Below, in pieces: positions 11,098 to 22,389 of a DNA stretch of 64,000 nucleotides; the first letter of the stretch is position 1, and every line of letters starts with the position of its first letter. Position numbers and translations under genes: made by a program. The DNA comes from Calvatia gigantea (taxonomy: Eukaryota > Basidiomycota > Agaricomycetes > Agaricales > Lycoperdaceae), in the NCBI GenBank assembly GCA_025093985.1, contig JACAAK010000006.1, positions 1,984,001 to 2,048,000 on the forward strand. Direction: 5' to 3'. Under the pieces are notes generated by a model, which was given only the letters and a program-made list of their open reading frames with translations, searched no databases and had not been told where the DNA came from.

Positions 11098-11883
11098 TTC
11101 CAAGTAGGATCAGAGGTGAGTTTGTAAACACCCACTTTTTGAAGAGAATGAAGAGAACTCCGTCGTGTCCGACCCAGTTGGCTGGCATATGCGGGGCCGG
11201 GGTATTTTTGAAGACGAGGCCTGCAGCCTTGCAGTTCTCGAATGGCGTGTTGATCTTTGCATACTTCAGTGTAGCAGCGGAGGACAGACGGGTGGGGCGA
11301 GTGTGAAGGAGGGGGGAGCGGAGAGAAAGAAGGGGAAAGAAGCCGCGAGTCGCACAGCTCCCAGGACTGCCTTTTTTTGATAAGCGAGCAAGTTGCTTGG
11401 TCTCTGACTGAGCCCGTTGTCTAACGAATCGGTGATGCTCGGGCCTTGTCATGCTAAACCACCACTCCGAGTCGAGTGGGATTGAGAGTGTGACGAAAGA
11501 GAATGTCCACCCTGTCAGAGCACAAAAGACCACCTTTGCCATGGTGGGTCACGTTGAAATGCTCATTCTCGAGGTCGTTGAGGCCGCTGCGGAGGCCTGC
11601 TATTTTGAGGTTACCAAGCCGAACTGATTGGCGTCTATTACCTGCTGCGGGTCCCAACGTAAAGGGTGGTAAGTACTTCTCGTTATTCTAGACACCCACC
11701 GCCCAGGATGTCGAGGATCTCCCAGCCACTGCTGTTACCAGGTTTTTTATTGACATCGAAAGGAAGACCACAAGGCGACGACGGGAAAAGTGAAGGTATT
11801 GACCTTGTTCACGCCTCGATGAGGTGAACTTATGAGTAGATATCGAAAGATTGGCGTTCCATGGATATACACATGAGGGATAA
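11098..11883. promoter_or_regulatory. 5' region of NACHT copy 1 with cluster-conserved block
   Basis: A block at about 11160-11265 is also found at 14160-14262 (copy 2), 20160-20272 (copy 3) and, weaker, at 16300-16350. Its core on the minus strand is ATGCAAAG followed by a TTCGAGAAC-type segment. Upstream of it, the minus strand is pyrimidine-rich. It may hold the promoter plus first exon (one frame reads KINTPFENCKAAGLVF). The start codon is undecided. The left end of this span is the 3' flank of copy 2. Confidence 0.5.
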
Positions 11884-14262
11884 TTAGTAGGGGTACGGGA
11901 TACAGTAGTAATGCTCCACGGGGCACCAGCGTACATAGGTCTCAACGTACATGAATACATTCCTCGTCTCGGGTGTAGTCCCACAGACCAGGACAAACTT
12001 CTTAGGATAGAGTTGTTGAAGTGATCGCAGCTCAGTTATGAAAGCTTGCAGAGCCTCGGGAGAATCTGGAGACTAAAAGATATCGGCGATACAGTGAGAA
12101 AATCTAGCACCGTATGTCAAGCATGAAGTTGCCTTCTTACCAATCTTTGTGGCGAACTTATGAACCGGGAGGAGATACGAATTGGCTTGTTTCGTTCACC
12201 ATCCAGGTGGTCTACCTTAAGGTCCCGCAATAGGAGTTGTTTGCAGAGTCCTCGGCTTTTCAGTTCTTCTGAGAACCTCTAACAATTGATAGTCAGCGAT
12301 CAAAAAGCCGTTGTCTTAACATGAGAGATAGGACATACCTCCCAGAGATTAAACAAAAAAATAGCGTATTCTTCTCCAAAGCGACCCAACCAGTAGGGCT
12401 CAGCAGTGTTGATTTGACTTAGAAGATCCAGGCATTCGTCTCGATCTTGCTGAGATCTGAAAGGTCCCCTCCCCCTCATGGACCTAAGCCTGCCCGTTAC
12501 GACATAGTACAAACTATCTTCAACGTCTCGCCTGAATTTTTGGTAGAAAAACCATCCCGCCGTTAATGATAGCTGAGAAGTATACGCAGCCCACTTGCTG
12601 TCCCAAGGTTTATCAAGGTACAGTTTGTGAAGGCAGCAAGCGATTTCGTCAGCGAATTCACCACGATCAATGAAAAAGTCCTTGGATCTGGTTGGATTCG
12701 TGAGGTAGTCTCCAAAAGAAGCATGGAGAAACGACACTAGGAGTATATGTGCGCCTTTCGGGTGTGGAATTTCGAGTACGGAGTGGAGTTTGTGGAGAGA
12801 ACTGTACACAACACTTTGTTTGAGGCCAAGGATGATGCATGCTCCCATGAGATTGTGAGATTCGAGGGGGTACGAAAGCCCGTCGTCTGTGGAGCTAGAC
12901 TGCGTACAAAGAATAAATCCAAGAATTCGCTTCGTAGTCTGCCGTAATGTAGGCGGGATAGGTGCGAGGATCTGGGTGTACAATGCATCGAGGGCCGCGA
13001 AAGGGTGATCGTCAGTCACTTCGACGTCCAAATGGTCGATGATCGATAAGATCAGGTTAAGTCGAGATACGGGATCGGCATGATTGGGGTCTTCCATGAA
13101 ACGAATTGCCGTTCTCGCAAAGACAAAAAGGCCCAATGCACCATTCGTGAGCTTCAGGAACTGTGCTTTGCTTGGCCAATTCGAAGGGACGTATGGATAC
13201 CGCCTCCGCATGGCCTTGAAACTGGCATTCAAGTAGTGCTCAACATCGCGACAGGCTTCGGTGGAGTCAATTGGTATGTGTTCTGACCAATGACTTGGAG
13301 TGACTGCCTCATCGGCGAAGGTGGCTACGATGTGGGGTTCTGGTCGGCTAGCAATGATCCACACGAAAGGTGCGCGAGGAAAGTTAAGAACGAAGTCACT
13401 GATAAGTCGCACGATCTTGCATTGACTGTCTACTCCTTCGCATTCGTCTAACCCATCCAATAAGATGGCCGGAGGAGCCTCACCACTTCCAATCCCCCGA
13501 TTTCCGAATGGCTCGACGATGAAGATCCTGAATTGGTCTTTCATGCCCTTGTTCAATAGACTCGGGTCAAGAGCGATTCGTTCCGTGATGTAAATTCGAT
13601 AGGCAGGTATCCTTGTTGCCAGTTGGAAGGCGACGGTGATAAAGACGCGCTGAGGGTCTTTCCGATCATTTAGCCTTGAAAGGAACAACGTTGCTCCAAG
13701 ACACTTGGACTTGGCGAGGGACTCGGCGAAGGTCTGAATCACGGCAGATTTGCCAACACCGGCAGGCCCATTCAGCCATAGAAGCGCCTTCTCTCGTTCC
13801 TTGTTGTGGAACCATGCACTGATCTTTCCGTGAAGTTGGACGCGTGTGCCGGGATGACACTGAGGTGGGGGATCACGAGCAGAAGAGTCGTATTCTGCAC
13901 CGACAATAATGTGCTTGGAAAAGGCTTTCATCCCTGCGTGAAATTGACATTGTCAGTCGACAGTAATACGAAGTGAATACAACATATCTCGCCTAGAACA
14001 ACGATTTCATGTTCTCCTCGGGCGTTGAACGTAGAATTGGTGATAACAAAATCGCGAGAGCCAGAAAAAACGCCGTTTGGGTTCGCCGCTGAGCCACTAT
14101 GAGATCCAAGCGGGAATGAGGAAGGGTTTACAGCGCCCACCATTGAAAGAGAGCTCTGCGGCGTCTGACACGATTGGCTGGCGAGAGCGAGAGCGAGATA
14201 TCCCTAAAGGTGGAGCCTGCAGGCCTGCCGTTCTCGAACGACATGCTGATCTTTGCATATCT
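11884..14262 (-). CDS. NACHT NTPase, NLR-like (copy 2)
   Basis: Exon model: 5' exon from about 14262 to 14141, short 44-nt intron 14140-14097, exon ending 13993, intron 13992-13934, NACHT exon 13933-12339 (1595 nt), exon 12278-12141, last exon 12072-11884 with TAA. Walker A GPAGVGKSA and Walker B ILLDGLDECEG are intact. The N-terminal motif is FVITNSTFNARGEHEIVVLG. The donor at 13992-13991 is GC where copies 1 and 3 have GT; the acceptor (CACGCAG) is normal. The last exon is 18 nt longer than in copies 1 and 3, with an insert between the NVFMYVE and HYYCIPYPY parts. Presumed role: NTP-driven STAND switch in non-self or damage sensing, inferred from the family. The start codon is not identified. 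Confidence 0.78.
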
Positions 14263-15295
14263 CCGCGGTGTTGGTGTAGCAGGGAAGGACGGATGAGGTA
14301 CTAATGGATGTGGGGGAAGGAGGTGGTGGTGGAGAGAAAGAAGGGGGAGAAGCTGTGAGCCATGTAGTCTCTATGCTCGTCCCTGATAAGCAGGCGTCTG
14401 GCATTTAATATAAGTTGCTCAAGTATTATGGGTTTGATGTGGAACGTTCTTCATTCGCCATGAGGCGATGCGATCGTTAGTTTAATTCGAGCGAAATTGA
14501 GGATGGGCCTGAGAGCGACGAGATACCATCAGAAAAGATTCTTGTTGTGGTGGACGTTGACGTTGAGAAGGCGATTTCTTTAGTGTGGTTGAGAAATGTT
14601 CTTCAAGGGGACAAAGAATCCGAAATGGAATGGGGGCCATCAAGCCGCTCGACGTGTATCACTTCGCAGCCAAACACAAGTGAAGCCAAGCCTGCGGCAG
14701 AGCCTAGCACGGCGAAGGGCCAGCAGAAGATGCTGGCAATGGGGGTAACAATAACAGGGAAAAACTAAGGCCGAAAAAACATTTTCTCCTCCGTCTCTCG
14801 GCATTTCCCTATATCTCTTAATATTTTGTTACGCACGTTTTGCTTATTAATAATTGGTTGATATCAAAAGGCCAAGGTAGGGGGAGTTCTACCCCGTCTC
14901 GGGGCTGGAAGGTCGAGGCCCAATACCGCTGACATGTGATATGCATGTGACAGATCGCCCGATCTCAGGTCAAGGAACGAAAAGACACTCTTAGGACCCA
15001 GGAGTAGGAGGCTCGCTAAGTATCTCTAAGTATATGAAATAGGACCGACGTGCTCAATAACTTTGTTTTGGGAATGAGGACACGTCCCTCAAAGGTATGC
15101 CCGCACTCACTCTACGGGCGATCGCAATGATTCAATTTACACCAAACCACAAATAAGCGTAACTGGGGACACAAAGTACGTACTGCTTACAGCACAATTC
15201 CGCTTTTTCATTGCTTAGCGTCTCGTTCCCAAGGTCCTCGATGATTCGATCGCATAAAATAAAATAGGCTAAAGTATTTCAAAGTCCTGGAGCAG
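14263..15295. other. intergenic, no gene recognised
   Basis: This is the 5' flank of NACHT copy 2, followed by A/T-richer sequence (14770-15290). A frame at 14547-14768 (plus) is open but resembles nothing known. No repeat was identified. Confidence 0.4.
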
Positions 15296-15905
15296 ATTTC
15301 GTCCATTGCATCGAGGAGCCCAAATACTCAGTGGAATTCTACTCTATAATAAGCCCGACATTGCCACTCCAACCAGGTTACAGGTTCCTCAAGGCAGCGA
15401 TGTTCCGTTCGAAGACGTCCCTGACCACAAGCAAGGGTGGTATCTGGCTGCAACAACGAGGTGCTTGGCCTTGTTCACCCTCCTCTCTTCCCTCTTATCT
15501 ACGGCTTGTCGCGCATCTTCAACAATGAGACCATAGGCCTTGACGACTATATCCACCGTTGTAGCCAAGGCGAGGATATCTCAAAATCCTCAGAAAAACC
15601 AGGCGAGTGCATCCGTGTTTCCACAGCAGGAAATTCCAGTGGCTCCCATGCGACGTGAACACCTCGGGCGATACCTCAAAGTGAGCCCTTGGACGGAGAA
15701 CGGACGGTTTGTTATTGACCAACATCAGTTGCCGGGTTGTTGGCTCCGTCGGCAACCCCCATCCACAAGGCCACCCAGACCTATACAACGTAATCGAGAA
15801 GACCATTGGGAAGGTTATCCCGCTATGGAATGTTATGCTGGCGCCGCGCAGCCTAGGACTTCCCACATCGCATTGGATACAAAGATATCGACCACGGTGA
15901 CTTAG
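15296..15905 (+). pseudogene. DUF4246-type protein, fragment
   Basis: Pieces in three frames follow the order of the Agaricomycete DUF4246 family. They are EILYNKPDIATPTRLQVPQG / FEDVPDHKQGWY (15330-15440), LGLVHPPLFPLIYGLSRI...GLDDYIHRCSQG (15455-15570), KFQWLPCDVNTSGDTSK (about 15628-15679, ending at a GTGAGC donor) and NPHPQGHPDLYNVIEKTIGKVIPLWNVMLAP (about 15755-15845). One frame change at about 15440 (after the GWY) lacks splice signals, and the N- and C-terminal parts of the family are missing. The family's function is unknown. Recognition is from memory of the conserved VHPSLFPLVYG and FQWLPC blocks. Confidence 0.6.
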
Positions 15906-16299
15906 TTGATCACACCAACATGAATGGACTAAATGGTGAGGATGAAGGTGATTCTGGGATTAACGGGAAAATTGAGAGAAACTTGACAAGAACGAATTCA
16001 TCATTCGCCCCTTCCTCTACCCTTTGTTCGACCAGAAACGGAAGCCGGGGAAGCTGGCGGAAAGGGTGAAGCAGCCCGTGGTGGCTAAACGGGAAACATT
16101 GATTTGAAGGCGGATTATGGTGCTACCGGCCCGTAAAACATCATCATATTCGCTAATATCCATCTCATTCCCCAAACACCCGAATACGAGGGCGGTACGT
16201 GGCATGTCAAAGGACATGGCGCGTGCGACAGGCGCCCTTCTTTGCTTTCCTAGGCTCATATGTGCATCGGCGTGATTGGCTGGTCCAGGGAAAATCCCC
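15906..16299. other. intergenic
   Basis: No supported gene. A minus-strand open frame (16259-16017) has no recognisable motif. Confidence 0.35.
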
Positions 16300-16400
16300 C
16301 GAAAACAAGGTCTTTAGTCTCGAACGGTGTGTTGGTCTTTGCATGTTCCCGTGGTATTCGTACGGCAGAGAAAGATGAAGAGGCACTAACGGATACTGGT
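16300..16400 (-). repeat. orphan copy of the NACHT 5' block
   Basis: The minus strand carries ATGCAAAG at about 16340-16347, followed by ACCAACACACCGTTCGAGAC. This parallels the blocks upstream of the three NACHT genes (CAACACGCCATTCGAGAAC in copy 1). A pyrimidine-rich stretch precedes it, as there. No NACHT reading frame lies downstream (lower coordinates), so it seems to be a relic of a fourth copy or a displaced promoter. Confidence 0.5.
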
Positions 16401-17925
16401 GGGGGAAGAAAGTGGCCGTGGAAGGGAAGGAATAGGGGACGTTGTGGATGATGCAGGGTAACGTTAAAGGGTCGTTCTTCTCTTCCCACCAACCGCCGTG
16501 ATCTAACACCCATGGTGACGATGAGCGTGCTCGACGCCGCAACTGACACTGGCGCATAATCCGTGACGAGGAGCTAAATCCCCAAATCAGCGCCGTTTTC
16601 AAGGTCAGCGTCCTTCAGTTCACCATTTTTATCTCAGCTCACCGACGCCAAGCATAACCATACACCGGTTCCATGCCATTAATATGTTAGGTTATCCTTT
16701 CAAGTGTGTCTGGTATAGAGAATGGGACCTCTGGAAGTCAGCATTTTGGGAGTGCAACCCTGACAAATCCGTAAGTTATTCCATTTCTTCATCTGCGGCT
16801 TATTCCGAGTGCACTGTCTTTCCTTGTCTTTCCTCGCCACTGCATGAGCCTGGATCCAACCAACGTCTCAGGCCTCAGATTATCAGACCTCAGATACCTG
16901 CGTTCCGGGCGCCACCAGCCAAAAGGCCAAGGTTCCATGTTCCTATTTTTATTGGACCGGAGAATCTGTGGGTACACTGCGGCCGCTCACGAGACACCCC
17001 TTGTTGAGTAAGGGCTGCAACATCTCTGGATGCCGGTTTGTTATACTTGACCGCTCTGGAGGTGTGACGTGAGTGCCACCCACCAACATGATCGATGCAG
17101 GATGCAGAGCGCTCACGTTCTACATAATCCAATATAAACCAGGCCGCCCGGTGGCGCACATCCTTACTGAAGGTGTTGCACAAGCCCTTGCGATTTGCGA
17201 TTATCCAAGTGATCCTATATAATCCTCACTTCCACATCCATCAATGGATCCTATGCGAACGACGTGTACACTTTATCTATCCAGGAACGAGAAACATGTA
17301 GGTGGTGGATTTTCAGCTGGGAGCGGCTCAAGCATCTGCTGACGACTATCACTTCGCCTTCTCAAGGTGGGATTATGGCGAGACGTCCCCTGTCGACACC
17401 AGCTGCTCCAGCTCAAGGATGTACACGTGGGGACGGAAATCGAAGATGGGAGGATCAGTGTCGCTATTCGTAAGGCATGTTAAAGGATAGGGTACAGTTA
17501 TGTTGATTTACATGGGGACACTTAAAGTTCATTGCGCAAGAGCCCAAAGCAACCACGGCCAGAAGTTGTTGAATTTGTGCGAAACCAAATTGGATATGCG
17601 TTTGGCCGCTACAACCGAGGTGCTTGTGGATTATCGTTCGTGTAGACTTGCCCCGTCCTGATCCGCTAGAAACACAGCTCATACCTGGAGCCGCTGGATG
17701 AGCAAAAATCTACGCTTAGGCCCAGCCCTAACGGGCTACCCTCCTTCTCCCTGCCTCGCTGGCTCCCGGTGTGTGCACCCTTGTGCTTTCTCCTTTTCTT
17801 TACCTTTGGCTGTTTCACGAACGCTCTGTAGTAGGGTTGGAAGGCTCTCGGTTTCCTCTTTAGTGTACATCTTATACGCATTCATATTTTTCCCTGTGCG
17901 CACTAAACAAACACATGAGAAAGTA
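16401..17925. other. intergenic, unassigned frames
   Basis: Several open frames of 60-107 codons (for example 16684-17007 plus and 17302-17490 plus) match nothing I recognise. I cannot support a gene. The last part is the 3' flank of NACHT copy 3. Confidence 0.35.
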
Positions 17926-20272
17926 TTAGTAGGGGTAGGGAATACAGAAGTATCGCGTTTTGACAGGATTGAGGAGGAATGCGTTCCTCTTCTCAGGTGT
18001 ACTCCCACAAACTAGAACAGGCTGTTCAGGATAATCCTGCTGAAGTGATCGCAGCTCGGCTATAGATACTTGTGGAGTATAAAGAGAAGATATGGGCTAA
18101 AAGACGCCAGCGAATCAGCAAAGGAATCCAGCTTCGTAAATCATGCATATTGCCTTCTTACCAACTCTGCCCATTCCCCATCGCAGCCGGAGGTAGGCCC
18201 GCAATCCAAGCGGTCTACCTTAAGTTTCCACAATGGGAGTTGTTCGCACAACCCTCGGCTTTCTAGCTCTTCTGGGAACATCTATCAATTAACAATTAGT
18301 GATCGAAAAACCATTGCGCCAACATAAGAGACAAGACATACATCCCAGAGTTTGAACAAAAATTGGGTAAAGGTTTGGTCAAAGCGACGCAACCAGTAGG
18401 GCTCAGCAGTGTTAATTTGACTTAGAACATCCAGGCATTCTGATCGATCTTGCTGAGACATGAAAGGTCCCCTCCTCCGCCCGGACCTGAGTTCCCCAGT
18501 TATGACGTAGCGCAGGCTGACCTCGACGTCTTGCTTGAACTTACGGTAAAAAAACTCTCCCATGGTTACTGATAACTGGGAGGTGTATGCAGCCCACTTG
18601 TTGTCCCAAGGTTTGTCAAGGTACAGTTTGTAGAAGCAATGAGCGATGTCATCAACGGATTCACCACGATCAATGAAAAAGTCTTTTGACCTGGTCTGAT
18701 CCGTGAGATAGTCTCCAAATGAAGCATGAAGAAACGACACTGTGGATTTGTGTGCATCTTTCGGGCGTGGAATCTTGAGCACGGAGTGGAGTTTGTGGAG
18801 GGAGCTGTACACGACACTTTGTTCGAAGCCAAGGATGATAGATGCTCCCGTGAGATTGCGAGAATTTAGGGGGTATGAAAGTCCATCGTCAACAGAGCTA
18901 GACTGCGTACAAAGAACAAATCCAAGGATTCGTTTTGTAGTATGCCATAACACTGGTGGGGTAGATGTGAGGATCTGGGTATACAACGCATCAAGGAGTG
19001 CGAAAGGGTGATCGTCGGTCACTTCGACATCTAGATGGTCAATAACCGATAAGATCAAATTGAGTCGAGATACAGGATCGGCATGGGTGGGGTCTTCCAT
19101 GAAACGAACTGCCGTTCTTGCAAAAACAAAAAGGCCCAGAGCACCGTTGGCGAGCTTTAGGAACTGGGTTTCACTTGGCCAGCTGGAAGGAACGTATGGA
19201 TACCGTTTCCGCATAGCCACGAAACTAGTATTCAGGTAGCGCTCGACATCCCGACAAGCTTCGGTGGAGTCGATCGGTATGTACTCCGAACAATGGCTCA
19301 GAGCAACGGCCCCATCTTTAAAAGTGGCTACGATGTGGGGTTCTGGTCGGCTGGCGATGGACCACACGAGGGGTGCATTGGGAAATTTGAGGACGAAGTC
19401 GCTGACAAGTCGCACGATTTTGCATTGCTCATCCACTCCGTCGCATTCATCCAACCCATCCAACAAGACGCCCCAAGGGCCCTCTTCACCTCCAATCCCC
19501 TGATTTCCAAATGGCTCGACGATGAAAATTCGAAACTGTTCTTTCATGCCCTTGTTCAACAAACTTGGGTCAAGAGCGATTCGTTCTGTGACGTAATTTC
19601 GGTAGGCAGATATCCTCGTTGCTAATTGGAAGGTGACAGTGATGAAGACGCACTGAGGGTCTTTTCTAGCATTGAGCCTTGAAAAGAACAGCGAAGCTCC
19701 AAGACACTGAGATTCAGCAAGGGTCTCAGCAAAGGTCTGGATCACGGCTGATTTGCCAACGCCAGCGGGCCCGTTCAGCCACAGAATTGCCTTCCCTCGT
19801 TCCTTGTTGTAAAACCACGTACTAATCCTCCCGCTGAGTTGGACGCGTGTACCAGGATGACACTGAGGTGGGGGATCACGAAGGGAAGAGTCATATTCTG
19901 CACCATCGATAATGCGTTTGGAAAGTTTCTCCATGCCTGCATGAAATTAGACATTGTCAGTTGACAGTGATGTTGAAGTCCATGCTGCATATTTCACCTC
20001 GAGCAACGATATCACGCCCTCCATGGACACTGAATGTGGGGTTATTGATGACGAAATCGTGAGAGCTAGAAAAAATGCTGCTTGCGCTCGTTGCTAAACC
20101 CCTATGAGTTCCGAGTGGAACGAGGAAGCGTTGAAAGCGCCCACCATTCAAAGAGAACTCCGCCGTGTCCGACACGACCGGTTGGCCTCGGTGAGAGCGA
20201 GAGCGAGTTATCGCTGAAGATGAGGCCTGCAGCCTTGCCGTTCTCGAACAGCGTGTTGACCTTTGCATAGCG
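17926..20272 (-). CDS. NACHT NTPase, NLR-like (copy 3)
   Basis: Exon model: 5' exon from about 20272 to 20145, 43-nt intron 20144-20102, exon ending 19998, intron 19997-19937, NACHT exon 19936-18342 (1595 nt), exon 18281-18162, last exon 18096-17926 with TAA. All sites are GT-AG and in frame. Walker A GPAGVGKSA, Walker B LLDGLDECDG and VWSIASRPEPHI are intact. The N-terminal motif is FVINNPTFSVHGGRDIVARG. One frame is also open straight through from 20427, but that start lies in hAT terminal sequence and is unlikely. The spliced frame (…NTLFENGKAAGLIF…GVLFEW|GLATSASS) is preferred because the 1-nt length difference to copy 2 falls inside the short intron. This is the most complete-looking of the three genes. 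Confidence 0.8.
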
Positions 20273-20344
20273 TGTGTGAATGTGAAAGAAGAGGGAGTGG
20301 GGGGGAGAAACTGCGAACCATACAGCTTCCATGGTTGCCTTTGA

Positions 20345-21062
20345 TTAGGGACTAGCACGGGTGTGACCGTGACGTACCCAGGCCCAAACTCAACGGTACC
20401 CGTGCTGTTTGGGTTGGGTACATCCATACCTGTGGGTACCTACTTGTACGTGTAGGTTGCAATTCTCAACGGTTCCGGCCCATTTTTTGTGTACATATAT
20501 ATTACACCTATTGCTACCTCTGTATCAATTTTCGTAAACTCCACTAAAGAGATGAAGGAGATACAAACAATTCTTTTATCTGGTCACTTTCAAGCTGGTA
20601 TAGGTGAAAAAAAGGCATAAAAGTTGCCACAGAAAGGGGGGGGATGATCATGAAAGTAAGGGAATATTTGAGGCTACTCCTCAAGGCCAGAATTCTTCTC
20701 AATAATCTTTGAAATCTCTGTCAGTCCAGGATATAATGGTCTCTGCCCAAGATCCAATTGCCATCTGAGCTTTGAAGGTCTGTGAGCTCATATTGTGTTG
20801 CAAATGGTTAATCTGTTGCCTCCCAGTGGAAAATGCACATTCTGCATCAACAGAGGAGGCTAGAAATATGGGGAATTAGCCTCCAGAATTTTATGAAGTA
20901 AAAACAAGATATCATACCTGGGGCAAAACAGAAGTCTAAGCCCATTTTTGCAAGTAGAGGCTGAGTTGAGAAAGCTTGAGCCCAGTATTTGATGTAACCA
21001 CCAGCCTCTGTAATCACAGTAGTTGGAATGGGTGGATTAGCCAAGTACCATTCAATACTATC
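20345..21062 (-). mobile_element. hAT transposon, 3' end with transposase C-terminus
   Basis: The minus strand encodes the C-terminal dimerisation region of a hAT transposase. It reads NPPIPTTVITEAGGYIKYWA and LLAKMGLDFCFAP, then a 56-60-nt intron (donor GGTATG at about 20920, acceptor TTTCTAG at about 20863), then ASSVDAECAFSTGRQQINHL and GSWAETIISW. The stop is TGA at 20699-20701. The SVD-E-x-FS-GR pattern is diagnostic of hAT. Between 20345 and 20450 lie GGTACC-type repeats like the subterminal repeats of fungal hAT elements. The catalytic part is missing, cut off by the LTR sequence at 21063. It is a dead fragment. Confidence 0.75.
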
Positions 21063-21265
21063 TGTTGAATCTCAATTTGTACCACTATGTTGGTTCATTC
21101 TATTTATAGGTGAAACAGATCTAGAGAACTTCACTCTCAGAGTAAGTAATTAAAGCTATGAACAATTACTATGTTCTGGTAGGAAACAGTGTCATACTGC
21201 ACTACTTGTTGCTGGTTAGGACTATCAATTAGATACATGCTGTTAACACATTATGTGCTACATAT
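21063..21265 (+). repeat. LTR of family D, truncated
   Basis: The sequence starts TGTTGAATCTC and matches the complete copy at 25805-26148 over its first part (GTACCACTA, GTTGGTTCA, TCTATTTATAG). It is cut by the E0 LTR at 21266. Confidence 0.6.
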
Positions 21266-21562
21266 TGTTATGGATTTTTACTGATGAAGACATACTCCAT
21301 TATCATCTGCATTCCTATCTACCTGTCTCACCTATTCCTGTTGAGCAATCCCTGAGTATGACTCGCACTAACTACTGCACCATTCTTATTGGATGTTTCA
21401 TGTAGTTACCCTATCCATTCAACTGGATGGCCTTCCTGTATTTAAGCATACATACATTCACTGTATTCAGTACACTTAACCACCTCATTCTTCTCTCCTT
21501 ACTTGCCCTCAAGACTTAGCCTAAGTTGCAACCTGAGGTTTACTCAGACTAAGGTTGTAACT
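21266..21562 (+). repeat. 5' LTR of gypsy family A element E0
   Basis: The LTR begins TGTTATGGATTTTTAC and ends near AAGGTTGTAAC, in the same orientation as the LTRs of E3 (39058 and 45132). The usual leader (GTAAGCATCCCCACCTCACC) follows. Confidence 0.75.
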
Positions 21563-21643
21563 ATTTGGGTAAGCATCCCCACCTCACCTTGCAAGGAGTA
21601 GGCTGAAACAGGCCTGAATAGATGACAACCCAAGAGCTAGTAT

Positions 21644-22389
21644 ATGAGCTCAAACCCAGATGAATACAGAGAACTGAATCTCAAAGTCACAGATGATGAA
21701 TCAGAGACATCAGATGAAGAAGAAACAGGGAACCCCAAAGTATCTGTAGAACCAATAGAATATGACAAACCTAGAGTAAACCTGACAGGAGAAAAGGAAG
21801 TACTATCAGAACTTCTAAATGAACTCAACTTAGCAGAAGAAAAGTTAACATACCAGGAGCACCCAGCACAAGAACAAGAAAAATCAGATGAATCAAGCTC
21901 AGACACTGACTCAGACATGACCAACAATGCTGTAGGCACCCACAGTAATGCCTAGTGGAAAAGTCTTAGTACCAGACCCAGGATTCTTCAATGGCACCCA
22001 CACCAAATTTGACAATTGGTGGAGAGCAATGATGCTCTTCATAAAATTCAACAAGATAGTCTCAGCAGATGACAAGGCTATAGCAGTCTTAGCCAGACTG
22101 CAAGGAGGAATAGCAGGAGCATACACAGCTATGAAAGCACCAATGATCTTAGACTCTGAGGACTCAGTAGACTGGGTGAAATTCTCAGACGAATTTAGAA
22201 AAACATTCTCAGATGACACCTCAAATGGCAAGGCCAAATGGCAAATCAAAAAGTTCAAACAGGGTAACAAAAACACTGCCAACTACTTGATCGAATTCAA
22301 AGTTCTAAAAAGCAAGGCAAAAACTGACAACAAACACACCATGTTTTTGCTCAGGAAGAATGTCAGACAGGATATCATCCACACAATTA
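21644..22389 (+). pseudogene. Gag of E0, interrupted
   Basis: Gag starts MSSNPDEYREL as in E2 and E3. A 1-nt shift near 21945 moves the frame to PSGKVLVPDPGFFNGTHTKF, then the retroviral-type Gag core WWRAMMLFIKFNKIVSADDK and WQIKKFKQGNKNTANYLIEF. At 22389 element E1 is inserted. The frame resumes at 37334 (TGYP, after HTI) for only a few codons before unrelated sequence begins. The zinc knuckles and pol of E0 are lost. Confidence 0.75.

Noticed and set aside
20082..20347. An Arg/Ser-rich frame starting MQRSTR as a mitochondrial targeting peptide of the NACHT proteins
   Set aside because: The ATG is conserved, but the frame breaks in copies 1 (TGA) and 2 (TAG) before reaching the NACHT exon, so it is more likely an alternative frame of a conserved 5' block.
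19957..20427. A single 156-codon frame from MDVPNPNSTG as the true N-terminus of NACHT copy 3
   Set aside because: The start lies in hAT terminal repeat sequence and the frame is not kept in copies 1 and 2. A spliced 5' exon fits better.
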